Positions 27,796 to 36,400 of a DNA stretch of 64,000 nucleotides are shown here, piece after piece. The notes below the pieces were generated by a model. It ran no database searches, was not told where the DNA came from, and was given only the letters and a program-made list of their open reading frames with translations. Source of the stretch: Pseudomonas grandcourensis. Its GTDB lineage: Bacteria; Pseudomonadota; Gammaproteobacteria; Pseudomonadales; Pseudomonadaceae. Numbering within the stretch: position 1 is the stretch's first letter; each line of letters starts with the position of its first letter. A program made the translations under genes and the position numbers. The DNA lies in NCBI RefSeq assembly GCF_039909015.1, contig NZ_CP150919.1:6052501-6116500 (forward strand), in the 5' to 3' direction.

Positions 27796-27869
27796 TGTAG
27801 GAGCTGCCGCAGGCTGCGATCTTTTGACCTTCAACGATCAAAAGATCGCAGCCTGCGGCAGCTCCTACA
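27796..27869. repeat. REP hairpin, TGTAGGAGCTGCCGCAGGC type
   Basis: A near-perfect inverted repeat: TGTAGGAGCTGCCGCAGGC ... GATCTTTTGA on the left and its complement on the right, enclosing about 14 nt. It is a third REP sequence family in this window. It sits in the 123-bp gap between zrgA and the ABC ATPase gene and could act as a partial terminator or stabiliser of the zrgA transcript. Confidence 0.8.
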
Positions 27870-27900
27870 CAGGTCAATCAACACCCATGAAATCGGCTAA

Positions 27901-28611
27901 ATGACCCAAGCACTCATCGAACTGTCCGACCTGGGCTTCAGTTGGCCCGGTCACCCGCCACTGCTGGACATCCCGGCGTTTCGCCTGGAGCGCGGGGAAA
28001 CCCTGTTCCTCAAAGGTCCCAGCGGCAGCGGCAAGACCACCCTGCTCGGCCTGCTCGGCGGCGTGCAAAAGCCTGATCGCGGCAGTATCCGCCTGCTCGG
28101 CCAGGAACTGACCCAGCTCTCGGCCGGCGCCCGCGACCACTTCCGCGTCGATCACACCGGCTACATCTTTCAGCAGTTCAACCTGCTGCCGTTTCTGTCG
28201 GTGCGTGAAAACGTCGAACTGCCCTGCCACTTCTCGAAACTGCGCGCCGAACGGGCGAAACAACGTCACGGCAGCGTCGACAAAGCCGCCGCCACGCTGC
28301 TCGCCCACCTGGGCTTGAAAGATGAAAATATCCTCGGTCGCCGTGCCGATTCGCTGTCCATCGGCCAGCAGCAACGGGTCGCCGCCGCCCGCGCGCTGAT
28401 CGGTCAACCGGAACTGGTGATCGCCGACGAGCCGACCTCGGCCCTCGATTACGACGCCCGCGAGAACTTCATTCGCCTGCTGTTCGCCGAGTGCCGCGAC
28501 GCCGGGTCGAGCCTGTTGTTCGTCAGCCACGACCAGAGCCTGGCGCCGCTGTTCGACCACAACCTGTCGCTGGCCGAACTCAATCGCGCCGCTACCCTGT
28601 CCGAGGTCTGA
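27901..28611 (+). CDS. ABC transporter ATP-binding protein, MacB/LolD family
   Basis: The 236-residue ATPase has Walker A GPSGSGKTTLLG (about residues 40-50), Q-loop FQQFNLLPFLSV, signature LSIGQQQRVAAARAL and Walker B LVIADEPTSALD. The LolD/MacB-type spacing fits the FtsX-domain permease encoded one base downstream. Together they form a type VII ABC (mechanotransmission) system acting at the inner membrane on an envelope substrate. Linkage to a Zur-like controlled zrgA and a DUF3299 gene suggests a zinc-starvation function, by analogy with the P. aeruginosa PA4063-PA4066 locus. Confidence 0.9.
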   Translation: MTQALIELSDLGFSWPGHPPLLDIPAFRLERGETLFLKGPSGSGKTTLLGLLGGVQKPDRGSIRLLGQELTQLSAGARDHFRVDHTGYIFQQFNLLPFLSVRENVELPCHFSKLRAERAKQRHGSVDKAAATLLAHLGLKDENILGRRADSLSIGQQQRVAAARALIGQPELVIADEPTSALDYDARENFIRLLFAECRDAGSSLLFVSHDQSLAPLFDHNLSLAELNRAATLSEV

Positions 28612-28612
28612 G

Positions 28613-29878
28613 ATGTATCTGTTTCGTCTAGCCATGGCCAGCCTGGCTAACCGCCGCTTCACCGCGATCCTCACCGCGTTCGCCATCGCCCTGTCGGTGT
28701 GCCTGTTGCTGGCAGTGGAGCGCGTGCGCACCGAAGCCAAGGCCAGTTTCGCCAGCACCATCAGCGGCACCGACCTGATCGTCGGCGCCCGCTCCGGTTC
28801 GGTGAACCTGTTGCTGTACTCGGTGTTCCGCATCGGCAACGCCACCAACAACATTCGCTGGGACAGCTTCGAACACTTCGCCAGCAACCCGAAAGTGAAG
28901 TGGGCGATCCCGATGTCCCTCGGCGACTCCCATCGCGGTTACCGGGTGATGGGCACCACCGAAGCCTACTTCGAGCATTACCAATACGGTCGCCAGCAAC
29001 ACCTGCAACTGAGCGATGGCCGTGCTTTCGAAACCGATCCGTTCGAAGTGGTGCTCGGCGCTGAAGTGGCCGATGCACTGCACTACAAACTCGGCGACAA
29101 ACTGGTGCTGGCCCACGGCGTGGCGGCGATCAGCCTGGTCAAGCACGACGACAAACCGTTCACCGTGGTGGGCATTCTCAAGCGCACCGGCACACCGGTG
29201 GACCGCACGCTGCACATCAGCCTCGGTGGCATGGAAGCAATTCACATCGACTGGCACAACGGCGTGCCGGCCCGGGGCGAGGGGCGCATCACCGCCGACC
29301 AGGCGCGCAACATGGACCTGACGCCGCAAGCTATCACCGCGTTCATGCTCGGCCTCAACAACAAGATTTCGACCTTTGCCCTGCAACGGGAAATCAACGA
29401 ATTCCGCGGTGAGCCGATGCTGGCGATCCTGCCGGGTGTGGCGTTGCAAGAGCTGTGGAGCCTGATGGGCACTGCGGAAAAAGCTCTGTTCGTGGTCTCG
29501 CTGTTTGTAGTGCTGACCGGGTTGATCGGCATGCTCACGGCGATTCTCACCAGCCTCAATGAACGCCGTCGGGAAATGGCGATCCTGCGCTCGGTGGGCG
29601 CGCGACCGTGGCACATCGCGACGCTGTTGGTGCTCGAAGCCTTTGCCTTGGCGCTATCGGGCGTGATCGCCGGTGTGGCGCTGCTGTATGTGTGCATCGC
29701 GGCGGCCCAGGGTTATGTGCAAGCCAACTACGGTCTGTTCCTGCCGCTGTCGTGGCCGAGCGAGTATGAATGGACGCTGCTCGCTGGCATCCTGATCGCC
29801 GCGCTGCTGATGGGCAGCGTGCCGGCCTGGCGCGCCTATCACCAATCCCTGGCCGATGGCCTGTCGATTCGTTTATGA
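28613..29878 (+). CDS. ABC transporter permease, FtsX/MacB fold
   Basis: The 421-residue permease has an N-terminal helix (ILTAFAIALSVCLLLAVERV) and a large periplasmic MacB-like domain (ISGTDLIVGARSGSVNLLLY, GAEVADALHYKLGDKLVL). The C-terminal FtsX domain has three helices (LFVVSLFVVLTGLIGMLTAI, VLEAFALALSGVIAGVALLY, WTLLAGILIAALLMGSVPAW). The motif NERRREMAILRSVGA between helices 2 and 3 is typical of the family. It starts one base after the ATPase stop, behind GAGG. It probably transmits ATPase motion to periplasmic partners rather than importing a solute. Confidence 0.9.
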   Translation: MYLFRLAMASLANRRFTAILTAFAIALSVCLLLAVERVRTEAKASFASTISGTDLIVGARSGSVNLLLYSVFRIGNATNNIRWDSFEHFASNPKVKWAIPMSLGDSHRGYRVMGTTEAYFEHYQYGRQQHLQLSDGRAFETDPFEVVLGAEVADALHYKLGDKLVLAHGVAAISLVKHDDKPFTVVGILKRTGTPVDRTLHISLGGMEAIHIDWHNGVPARGEGRITADQARNMDLTPQAITAFMLGLNNKISTFALQREINEFRGEPMLAILPGVALQELWSLMGTAEKALFVVSLFVVLTGLIGMLTAILTSLNERRREMAILRSVGARPWHIATLLVLEAFALALSGVIAGVALLYVCIAAAQGYVQANYGLFLPLSWPSEYEWTLLAGILIAALLMGSVPAWRAYHQSLADGLSIRL

Positions 29879-29889
29879 GGACGTTGAAA

Positions 29890-30408
29890 ATGCCCCGCGC
29901 TGTACTTGCGCTGTTGATGCTGGTCGCCCTGCCCCTGTGGGCGGCCCAGCCAAAAGACCTGAGCTGGTCGGAGATGATCCCGCCCGACGCGCCGAAAGAA
30001 GTGCCGAACATGACGCCGCTGCACGATCTGTCGCAGATGAGCAGCACGCTCTCGGCAGAGTCGGCGCCAGCAGCCAAACAGGACATGCCCAACGCTCCGG
30101 TGGTCAAGGCCCTCGACGGTCAGAACATTCGCCTGCCGGGTTACATCGTACCGCTGGAAGTGAGCGAGGAAGGCCGCACCACGGAGTTTCTGCTGGTGCC
30201 GTATTTCGGCGCCTGCATCCATGTGCCGCCACCGCCGTCGAACCAGATCGTGCACGTCAGGAGCGAAGTCGGCGTGAAGCTCGACGAGTTGTATCAGCCT
30301 TACTGGATCGAAGGCGCATTGCAGGTCAAGGCGTCCACCAGCGAGTTGGCGGATGCCGGGTATCAGATGGAGGCGGACAAGATTTACCTGTATGAATTGC
30401 CGGAGTGA
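29890..30408 (+). CDS. DUF3299 periplasmic protein of the zinc-starvation locus
   Basis: The 172-residue protein has a signal peptide (VLALLMLVALPLWAA) and the DUF3299 core: VKALDGQNIRLPGYIVPLEV, EFLLVPYFGACIHVPPPPSN and LYQPYWIEGALQVKAS. Conserved Cys and His in GACIHVPPP could bind metal. I choose the ATG at 29890 with AGGA 8 bp upstream; another ATG at 29875 overlaps the permease stop (ATGA) and is possible. Its activity is unknown; the operon position suggests it is the extracytoplasmic partner of the ABC pair. Confidence 0.82.
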   Translation: MPRAVLALLMLVALPLWAAQPKDLSWSEMIPPDAPKEVPNMTPLHDLSQMSSTLSAESAPAAKQDMPNAPVVKALDGQNIRLPGYIVPLEVSEEGRTTEFLLVPYFGACIHVPPPPSNQIVHVRSEVGVKLDELYQPYWIEGALQVKASTSELADAGYQMEADKIYLYELPE

Positions 30409-30440
30409 ATCCGGTGGTTTTGTGCTGTCTGTTAGTCCCT

Positions 30441-30470
30441 CTTCGCGAGCCTGCTCGCGATGAGGCCAGC
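30441..30470. repeat. single REP sequence
   Basis: The sequence CTTCGCGAGCCTGCTCGCGA followed by TGAGGCCAGC is a lone REP of the GAGC-family type, located 33 bp after the DUF3299 stop, with no inverted partner nearby. Confidence 0.65.
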
Positions 30471-30506
30471 AAAAACGCCACAAAATCCAACCCCTCCCCA
30501 CTTTCA

Positions 30507-30520
30507 TTGAGCTGCATCAA
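30507..30520. promoter_or_regulatory. putative ANR/FNR box upstream of oprG
   Basis: TTGAGCTGCATCAA matches the FNR/ANR consensus TTGAT-N4-ATCAA at nine of ten defined positions. It lies about 67 bp before the oprG start codon. OprG expression is known in P. aeruginosa to depend on ANR under low oxygen, which fits. Confidence 0.6.
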
Positions 30521-30586
30521 AAGACCGAATAGTTAGCCCGCTTACCATTGGACATCGAAAATTTTTAACGTCCTCTGGAGCCCCCC

Positions 30587-31285
30587 ATGAACAAGTCCAT
30601 GCTCAGCGCTTCGCTGGTTGCCCTCGCGCTCGCAGCCCCGCTCGCCCACGCCTTTGAGGCCGGTGACATCATCCTTCGTGCGGGCGCCATCACCGTTAAC
30701 CCGAAAGCCGACAGCTCCAGCGTGAAGGTCGATCAGGGCCCGCTGGCCGGTACCAACCTGGGTGGCAAGGCGACCATGGACAGCGACACACAGCTGGGCC
30801 TGAACTTCGCCTACATGCTCACCAACCATTGGGGGATCGAACTGCTCGCCGCTACTCCGTTCGAGCATGACGTGAAACTCAAAGGCACCGCCCTGCCTGC
30901 CGCCAATGGCAAACTCGGCTCCCTGAAACACCTGCCGCCGACCCTGAGCGTGGTGTACTACCCGCTGGATTCGAAGTCGGCCTTCCAGCCGTACGTCGGT
31001 GGTGGCATCAACTACACCTGGATCTACGACGAAAGCCTCAGCAGCGAAGCCAAGTCCGCCGGCTTCAGCAACTTCAACGCGAAGAATTCTTGGGGTCTGG
31101 CCTGGCAGGTCGGTGCCGACTACATGCTGACCGAACATGTCATGCTCAACGCGCAGGTGCGCTACATCGACATCGATACCCGCGCTACCGTCGAAAACAA
31201 CTCGATTGCACCGGGCACTCGCGCCAAGGTCAATGTCGATGTCGATCCGTTTGTGTACATGGTCGGCCTGGGCTACAAGTTCTAA
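30587..31285 (+). CDS. oprG: outer-membrane protein OprG (OmpW family)
   Basis: The 232-residue protein has a signal peptide (SLVALALAAPLAHA) and an 8-stranded OmpW barrel. Visible pieces are GDIILRAGAITVNPKADSS, NFAYMLTNHWGIELLAATPF, YYPLDSKSAFQPYVGGGINY and the C-terminal VYMVGLGYKF with terminal Phe. OmpW-type barrels pass small hydrophobic molecules laterally into the membrane. It follows the zinc locus in the same order as in P. aeruginosa but has its own promoter region with an ANR-like site. A GGAG ribosome-binding site precedes the ATG. Confidence 0.95.
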   Translation: MNKSMLSASLVALALAAPLAHAFEAGDIILRAGAITVNPKADSSSVKVDQGPLAGTNLGGKATMDSDTQLGLNFAYMLTNHWGIELLAATPFEHDVKLKGTALPAANGKLGSLKHLPPTLSVVYYPLDSKSAFQPYVGGGINYTWIYDESLSSEAKSAGFSNFNAKNSWGLAWQVGADYMLTEHVMLNAQVRYIDIDTRATVENNSIAPGTRAKVNVDVDPFVYMVGLGYKF

Positions 31286-31317
31286 AGTATGTTCACGTGG
31301 TGGTGAACCTGGCTTTG

Positions 31318-31384
31318 TGGCGAGCAAATTCAAAATCTGACGGCGACTGCTTCGCAGTCGAACGGGAGCAAGCTCCCTCGCCAC
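31318..31384. repeat. REP-type hairpin of the GTGGCGAG / CTCGCCAC family
   Basis: The outer arms GTGGCGAG and CTCGCCAC flank a central hairpin GACTGCTTCGCAGTC. The left REP is truncated compared with the right (GGGAGCAAGCTCCCTCGCCAC). It is related to the REPIN at 16195-16325 and located just downstream of oprG. Confidence 0.65.
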
Positions 31385-31421
31385 TGGAGTTGCACAAGCT
31401 TTAAGGTAAATTCCGGCCGTG

Positions 31422-31451
31422 AAAAAGGCGCCTGTAAAAAGGCGCCTTTTT
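31422..31451. terminator. bidirectional rho-independent terminator between oprG and the epimerase gene
   Basis: AAAAAGGCGCC and GGCGCCTTTTT pair around a short A-rich loop. The stem is flanked by A-run and T-run on opposite sides, so it can end both oprG (plus) and the convergent epimerase gene (minus). Confidence 0.8.
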
Positions 31452-31471
31452 CATGTCCGCAGGGCAGTCAT

Positions 31472-32401
31472 CTATCGACCCAGCAACCGCGCCAGCCCGA
31501 CACACATCGGTGTCTGCTCTGTGGTACTGAAGCGTTCCAACAGGCGCCGGTTGTTCGCCCGGGAATGACGAATGTCACCGGAGCGCGCCGGGCCATAACT
31601 CACCGGTGGCAACTTGCCGACCACGGCTTCGAGCGCTTCGAGCATTTGCTTGAGGGTCGTCGCCTGGTTCCAGCCAACGTTGACCGCACCGGATTCGACC
31701 CGGGGCTTCTCGATGGCCTGCACCAGCAAGTCGACCAGGTCTTCGACGTAGACAAAATCCCGGGTCTGCTCGCCATCGCCAAACACCGTGATCGGCAGGC
31801 CTTTCAGTGCGCGCTCGCTGAATATGCTGATCACTCCGGAGTACGGCGAAGACGGATCCTGGCGCGGGCCGAAGATGTTGAAGAAGCGGAAAATCACCGG
31901 TTCCAGCGCATGCTGGCGGCGGTAGAAGTCGAAGTAATGCTCGCTGGCCAGTTTGTCCACCGCGTAAGGCGTCAATGGCGCCTTGGGTGTGTCTTCGTCG
32001 ATCGACTCACCTTCGCCATTGTTGCCATACACCGCTGCGCTGGAGGCAAACAGTACGCGCTTGACCCCGGCCTGGCGCATGGCTTCGCAGACGTTCAGCG
32101 TGCCGATGAAGTTGCTCTGGTGCGTGCGCACCGGATCGTCCACCGAAGCCTGCACCGAAGCCACGGCCGCGAGGTGCGCCACGGCGCTGCAACCGGCCAT
32201 CGCCTGGGCGACCAAAGCCGCATCGGCCACGTCGCCGACGATCAGTTCGACCTTGGGATTGTCCAGCGGCAGATTGCTACGCTTGCCGGTGGACAGGTCA
32301 TCGAGAATCCGCACCGCATGGCCCTTGGCAAGCAGCGCGTCAGTCAGGTGCGAACCAATGAAACCGGCACCACCGGTGATCAAAACGGGGCCGTCAGCCA
32401 T
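31472..32401 (-). CDS. NAD-dependent nucleotide-sugar epimerase/dehydratase
   Basis: The 309-residue extended SDR protein opens with the NAD-binding GGAGFIGSHL (residues about 8-17). It has the catalytic FASSAAVYG serine and the YAVDKLASEH Tyr-xxx-Lys pair, plus FRFFNIFGPRQDPSSPYSGV typical of UDP-glucose 4-epimerase-like enzymes. The substrate is probably a UDP-sugar for surface polysaccharide, but it cannot be fixed from sequence. It overlaps the upstream SDR gene by 8 bp. The true start is the ATG at 32401; 40 upstream in-frame codons lie inside that gene. Confidence 0.88.
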   Translation of the reverse strand: MADGPVLITGGAGFIGSHLTDALLAKGHAVRILDDLSTGKRSNLPLDNPKVELIVGDVADAALVAQAMAGCSAVAHLAAVASVQASVDDPVRTHQSNFIGTLNVCEAMRQAGVKRVLFASSAAVYGNNGEGESIDEDTPKAPLTPYAVDKLASEHYFDFYRRQHALEPVIFRFFNIFGPRQDPSSPYSGVISIFSERALKGLPITVFGDGEQTRDFVYVEDLVDLLVQAIEKPRVESGAVNVGWNQATTLKQMLEALEAVVGKLPPVSYGPARSGDIRHSRANNRRLLERFSTTEQTPMCVGLARLLGR

Positions 32402-33278
32402 GGCGATAGAACCTGTCCAGTAGACCGGGAAGCGCCGCACGCCAGGCGCGTGGTTTGATCCCGAAGGTATGCAGAATTTTCTTGCAGGCCAAGACCGCAT
32501 GTTGCGGTTCTTCGGCAGCATCCGGACGCGCGGCGTGGGCCTGGGCGGTCGGGGCTTCGATGGCCAGCGGATGCAGGCTGCGGGCTTCGGTCAGAATCGC
32601 TTGCCCCAGCGCCAGCGGCGTGGTCGCCTCATGCCCGGCGTAGTGGTAGGTGCCCCACAGCGGCGCGGCGCAATCGAGCTGCTTGAGCACAGATATGATC
32701 ACGCGGGCGGCATCGTCGACCGGCGTTGGATTGCCGCGCCTGTCGTCGGCCATCAGCAATTCTTCGGGTTGTTCGGCACGGGCGAGGAAACGACCAAGGG
32801 CACCATCCGGGCTGTCGTCCAGCAGCCAGCCGAAACGCAGCAGCACGTGTTGCGGACAGGTGGCGCGCACGCTTTGCTCGATCCGCCACAACGCCTGACC
32901 CCGCAGGCCCAATGGCACGGGTTCATCTTTTTCGCTGTAAGCCGTAGCGCGGGAGCCGTCGAACACGCGATAGCTGGAAGGTTGCAGCAGGACGATGTTG
33001 TGGTGCTGGCACAGTTCCGCCAGACGCTCGATCGCGCGCTCCTGGCCGGCCAGGCGCGATTCGCTCACTGCCTCGGCCTGAAACCAGTCGAAGTAGTAGG
33101 CAAGGTTGATCAATGCATCGGGACGGGTGTCGTCGAGCAGTTGTGTCAGGCTCGCGGCGTCCCAGCCGTTTTCGGGCGGGCGGGGGGCGAGGAAACCGAT
33201 GTCTTCCTCCGCACCGAGGCGAATCAGCGCCTGCCCAAGGGCATTTCCGCCGCCCAGTAACATAAGGCGCATTCGCAT
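32394..33278 (-). CDS. SDR-family protein, RmlD-like sugar nucleotide-binding domain
   Basis: The 294-residue protein has an N-terminal dinucleotide-binding turn (LMLLGGGNALGQALIRLG), then DALINLAYYFDWFQAEAVSE and a VLLQPSSYRVFDG segment in place of the usual SSAxVY. The C-terminal part (YHYAGHEATTPLALGQAILT) resembles dTDP-4-dehydrorhamnose reductase. The classic Tyr-xxx-Lys is not obvious, so it may be a non-catalytic or divergent reductase. It is paired with the downstream epimerase gene, as in other pseudomonads. The start could be the ATG at 33278 or 33272. Confidence 0.78.
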   Translation of the reverse strand: MRMRLMLLGGGNALGQALIRLGAEEDIGFLAPRPPENGWDAASLTQLLDDTRPDALINLAYYFDWFQAEAVSESRLAGQERAIERLAELCQHHNIVLLQPSSYRVFDGSRATAYSEKDEPVPLGLRGQALWRIEQSVRATCPQHVLLRFGWLLDDSPDGALGRFLARAEQPEELLMADDRRGNPTPVDDAARVIISVLKQLDCAAPLWGTYHYAGHEATTPLALGQAILTEARSLHPLAIEAPTAQAHAARPDAAEEPQHAVLACKKILHTFGIKPRAWRAALPGLLDRFYRHG

Positions 33279-33319
33279 AGAGTCAGCAGGCCCAGTCTGA
33301 TTGAAACGATGGCTTTATC

Positions 33320-33341
33320 GACATCGCCCCTAGGCGATGTC
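33320..33341. repeat. perfect 9-bp hairpin in the divergent region upstream of lhr
   Basis: GACATCGCC and GGCGATGTC pair perfectly around CCTA. It lies 42 bp from the SDR gene start and 158 bp from the helicase start, in a divergent promoter region. There is no T-run, so an operator or a leader hairpin is more likely than a terminator. Confidence 0.5.
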
Positions 33342-33498
33342 GTTGATAATTGCCGGAATCGTTGCATTTTGCGGGTTTAGTGCGCAACCGTCACCCGTAA
33401 AGTGTAGATGTCTTGGTTCACTGCGGCCCCTGTGGCGAGGGACGGTGATAAACGAGCGGTACTTGCATCTTGCGCCCCCCACCCGCATAAATTGCTGC

Positions 33499-36400
33499 AT
33501 GAACCTGCCCACCCCCGCAGACAGTGCCCTGAGCGGCTTCCACCCTGCCGTCAGCGCCTGGTTCAGCCACACGTTCCCGGCGGTCACCGCCGCCCAGGCC
33601 CGGGCGTGGCCGTTGATCCGCCAGCGCCGTTCGACCCTGGTTTCCGCGCCCACCGGTTCCGGCAAGACCCTCACCGCCTTTCTCGCCGTCATCGGCGACC
33701 TGGTGCACCGGGGCTTGGAAAGCCCCGAAGGCTTGCCCGACGCTACCCTGGTGGTCTACGTCTCGCCCCTCAAGGCGCTGTCCAACGACATCCAGATCAA
33801 CCTGCAAAACCCGCTGGCCGGGATTACCGAGCAATTGCGCGTGATGGGCCTGCCGCAATTGCAGATCACCACCGCCGTGCGCACCGGCGATACACCGCAA
33901 AAAGACCGTTCGGCGATGCGTAAAACGGCGCCGCACATTTTGGTGACCACGCCGGAATCCCTGTATGTGCTGCTCGGATCTGATTCCGGCCGGCAGATGC
34001 TCGGCACCACACAAACGGTGATCGTCGACGAGATCCACGCCATGGCCGCCAGCAAACGCGGCAGCCATCTGGCACTGAGCCTTGAACGACTGCAAGCCCT
34101 CTGCCCGGAGCCGCTGCTGCGCATCGGTCTGTCAGCCACGCAAAAGCCCATCGAAGCCGTCTCGCGCTTCCTGGTCGGTCACAACCGTCCGTGCGAAATC
34201 GTCGACATCGGCCACGCCCGCCCCCGCGACCTGAACATCGAAGTGCCGCCGGTGCCGCTATCGGCCGTGATGGCCAACGATGTCTGGGAACTGGTGTACG
34301 ACCGCCTCGCCGCCCTCGCCCGGGAACACCGGACCACGCTGATTTTCGTCAACACCCGGCGCCTGGCCGAACGCCTGAGCCGGCACCTGAGCGAGCGCCT
34401 GGGCAAGGCTGCCGTGGCGGCCCACCACGGCAGCCTGGCCAAGGAGTTTCGCCTCGATGCCGAACAGCGACTCAAGCGCGGCGACCTGCAAGTGCTGATC
34501 GCCACGGCATCGCTGGAACTGGGGATCGACATCGGCGACGTCGACCTGGTGTGCCAGATCGCCTCCCCGCGTTCGATTGCCGGGTTTCTGCAACGGGTCG
34601 GCCGCTCCGGGCACCAGGTCGGCGGCACGCCCAAGGGCCGCTTGTTCGCCACCACCCGCGACGACCTGATCGAATGCGCCGCGCTGCTCGACTGCGTGCG
34701 CCGGGGCGAACTCGATACCTTGTTGATCCCGCAAGCGCCGCTGGACGTGTTGGCGCAGCAGATCATCGCCGAGGTCAGTTGCCAGGAATGGTCGGAGCAA
34801 GCGCTGCTGGATATGCTGCGCCGCGCCTCGCCCTACGCCGGACTCGACGACAAACACTATCAGGCGCTGCTGCACATGCTCGCCGAGGGTTACAACGGCC
34901 GTCAGGGCATCCGTAGCGCCTACCTGCACCGCGACGCCGTGAGCCGCACCCTGCGCGGTCGCCGGGGCGCGAAACTGACGGCGGTGACCAGTGGCGGGAC
35001 TATTCCGGACAACGCCGACTACAGCGTACTGCTGGAGCCTCAAGGGCTGAACATCGGCACCATCAACGAAGACTTTGCGGTGGAAAGCATTGCCGGGGAT
35101 GTCTTCCAGTTGGGCAACACGTCCTATCGGATCCTGCGGGTGGAAACCGGCAAGGTTCGGGTCGAGGATGCCCATGGTCAGCCGCCGACCATTCCGTTCT
35201 GGCTCGGTGAAGCACCAGGGCGCAGCGTCGAATTGTCCTCGGCGGTGGCGCGCTTGCAGGCACAACTCGACGACCTGCTGGGGGCTGCGCCAGGCAACTT
35301 GCAACCAGCGCTCGACTGGCTGACCGAGACCCTGGGTTTGAACCTCGCCAGCGCCGAACAACTGGTGGACTACCTGGCCCGCGCGCGGCAAACGCTGGGC
35401 GCCCTGCCATCCCAAGACACACTGTTGATGGAGCGCTTTTTCGACGAGTCCGGCGGTACGCAACTGGTCATTCACACGCCGTTCGGCAGCCGCATCAACC
35501 GCGCCTGGGGCCTGGCCCTGCGCAAGCGTTTCTGTCGCACCTTCAACTTCGAATTGCAGGCCGCCGCCAGCGAAGACGCCATCGTGCTGTCGCTGTCCAC
35601 CAGCCACAGTTTTGAACTGGACGACGTCTGGCGCTACCTGCACAGCAACAGTGCCGAACACATCCTGATCCAGGCCGTGCTCGACGCGCCGCTGTTCGGT
35701 GTGCGCTGGCGCTGGAATGCCGGCGTAGCCCTGGCGCTGCCGCGCTACAGCGGCGGGCGCAAGGTCCCGCCGCAGATCCAGCGGATGAAAAGCGAAGACC
35801 TGATCGCCAGCGTGTTTCCCGATCAGATCGCCTGCGTGGAAAACCTCGCCGGCGAACGGGAGATTCCCGACCATCCGCTGGTGGAACAGACCCTCGACGA
35901 TTGCCTGCACGACGCAATGGACAGCGAAGGCTGGCTGGCCTTGTTGCGGCGCATGGAACGCGGCGACATTCGCCTGATCAGCCGCGACTTGCCGGCGCCT
36001 TCGCCACTGGCGGCGGAGATTCTCAGCGCCCGGCCCTATACCTTTCTCGACGATGCACCGCTGGAAGAACGCCGCACCCAAGCGGTACTCAATCGGCGCT
36101 GGAGCGACCCGCAATCCACCGACGATCTCGGTGCGCTGGACGCCGAGGCGATTGCCGCCGTGCGCGAAGAAGCCTGGCCGGCGCCCTCCGCTGTCGATGA
36201 AATGCACGAGGCCTTGATGAGCCTGGCGTGCATCACCGATGCCGAAGCCGAAGCCAATCCGCAGTGGCTCGACTGGCTCACGACCCTGGCCGACAGCGCA
36301 CGCGCGAGCCGTTTGCAGATCAACGCCGGGCAATCGTTGTGGCTGGCACTGGAACGCCTGACCTGCCTGCGGGCGATTTATCCACAGGCCGAATTGACGC

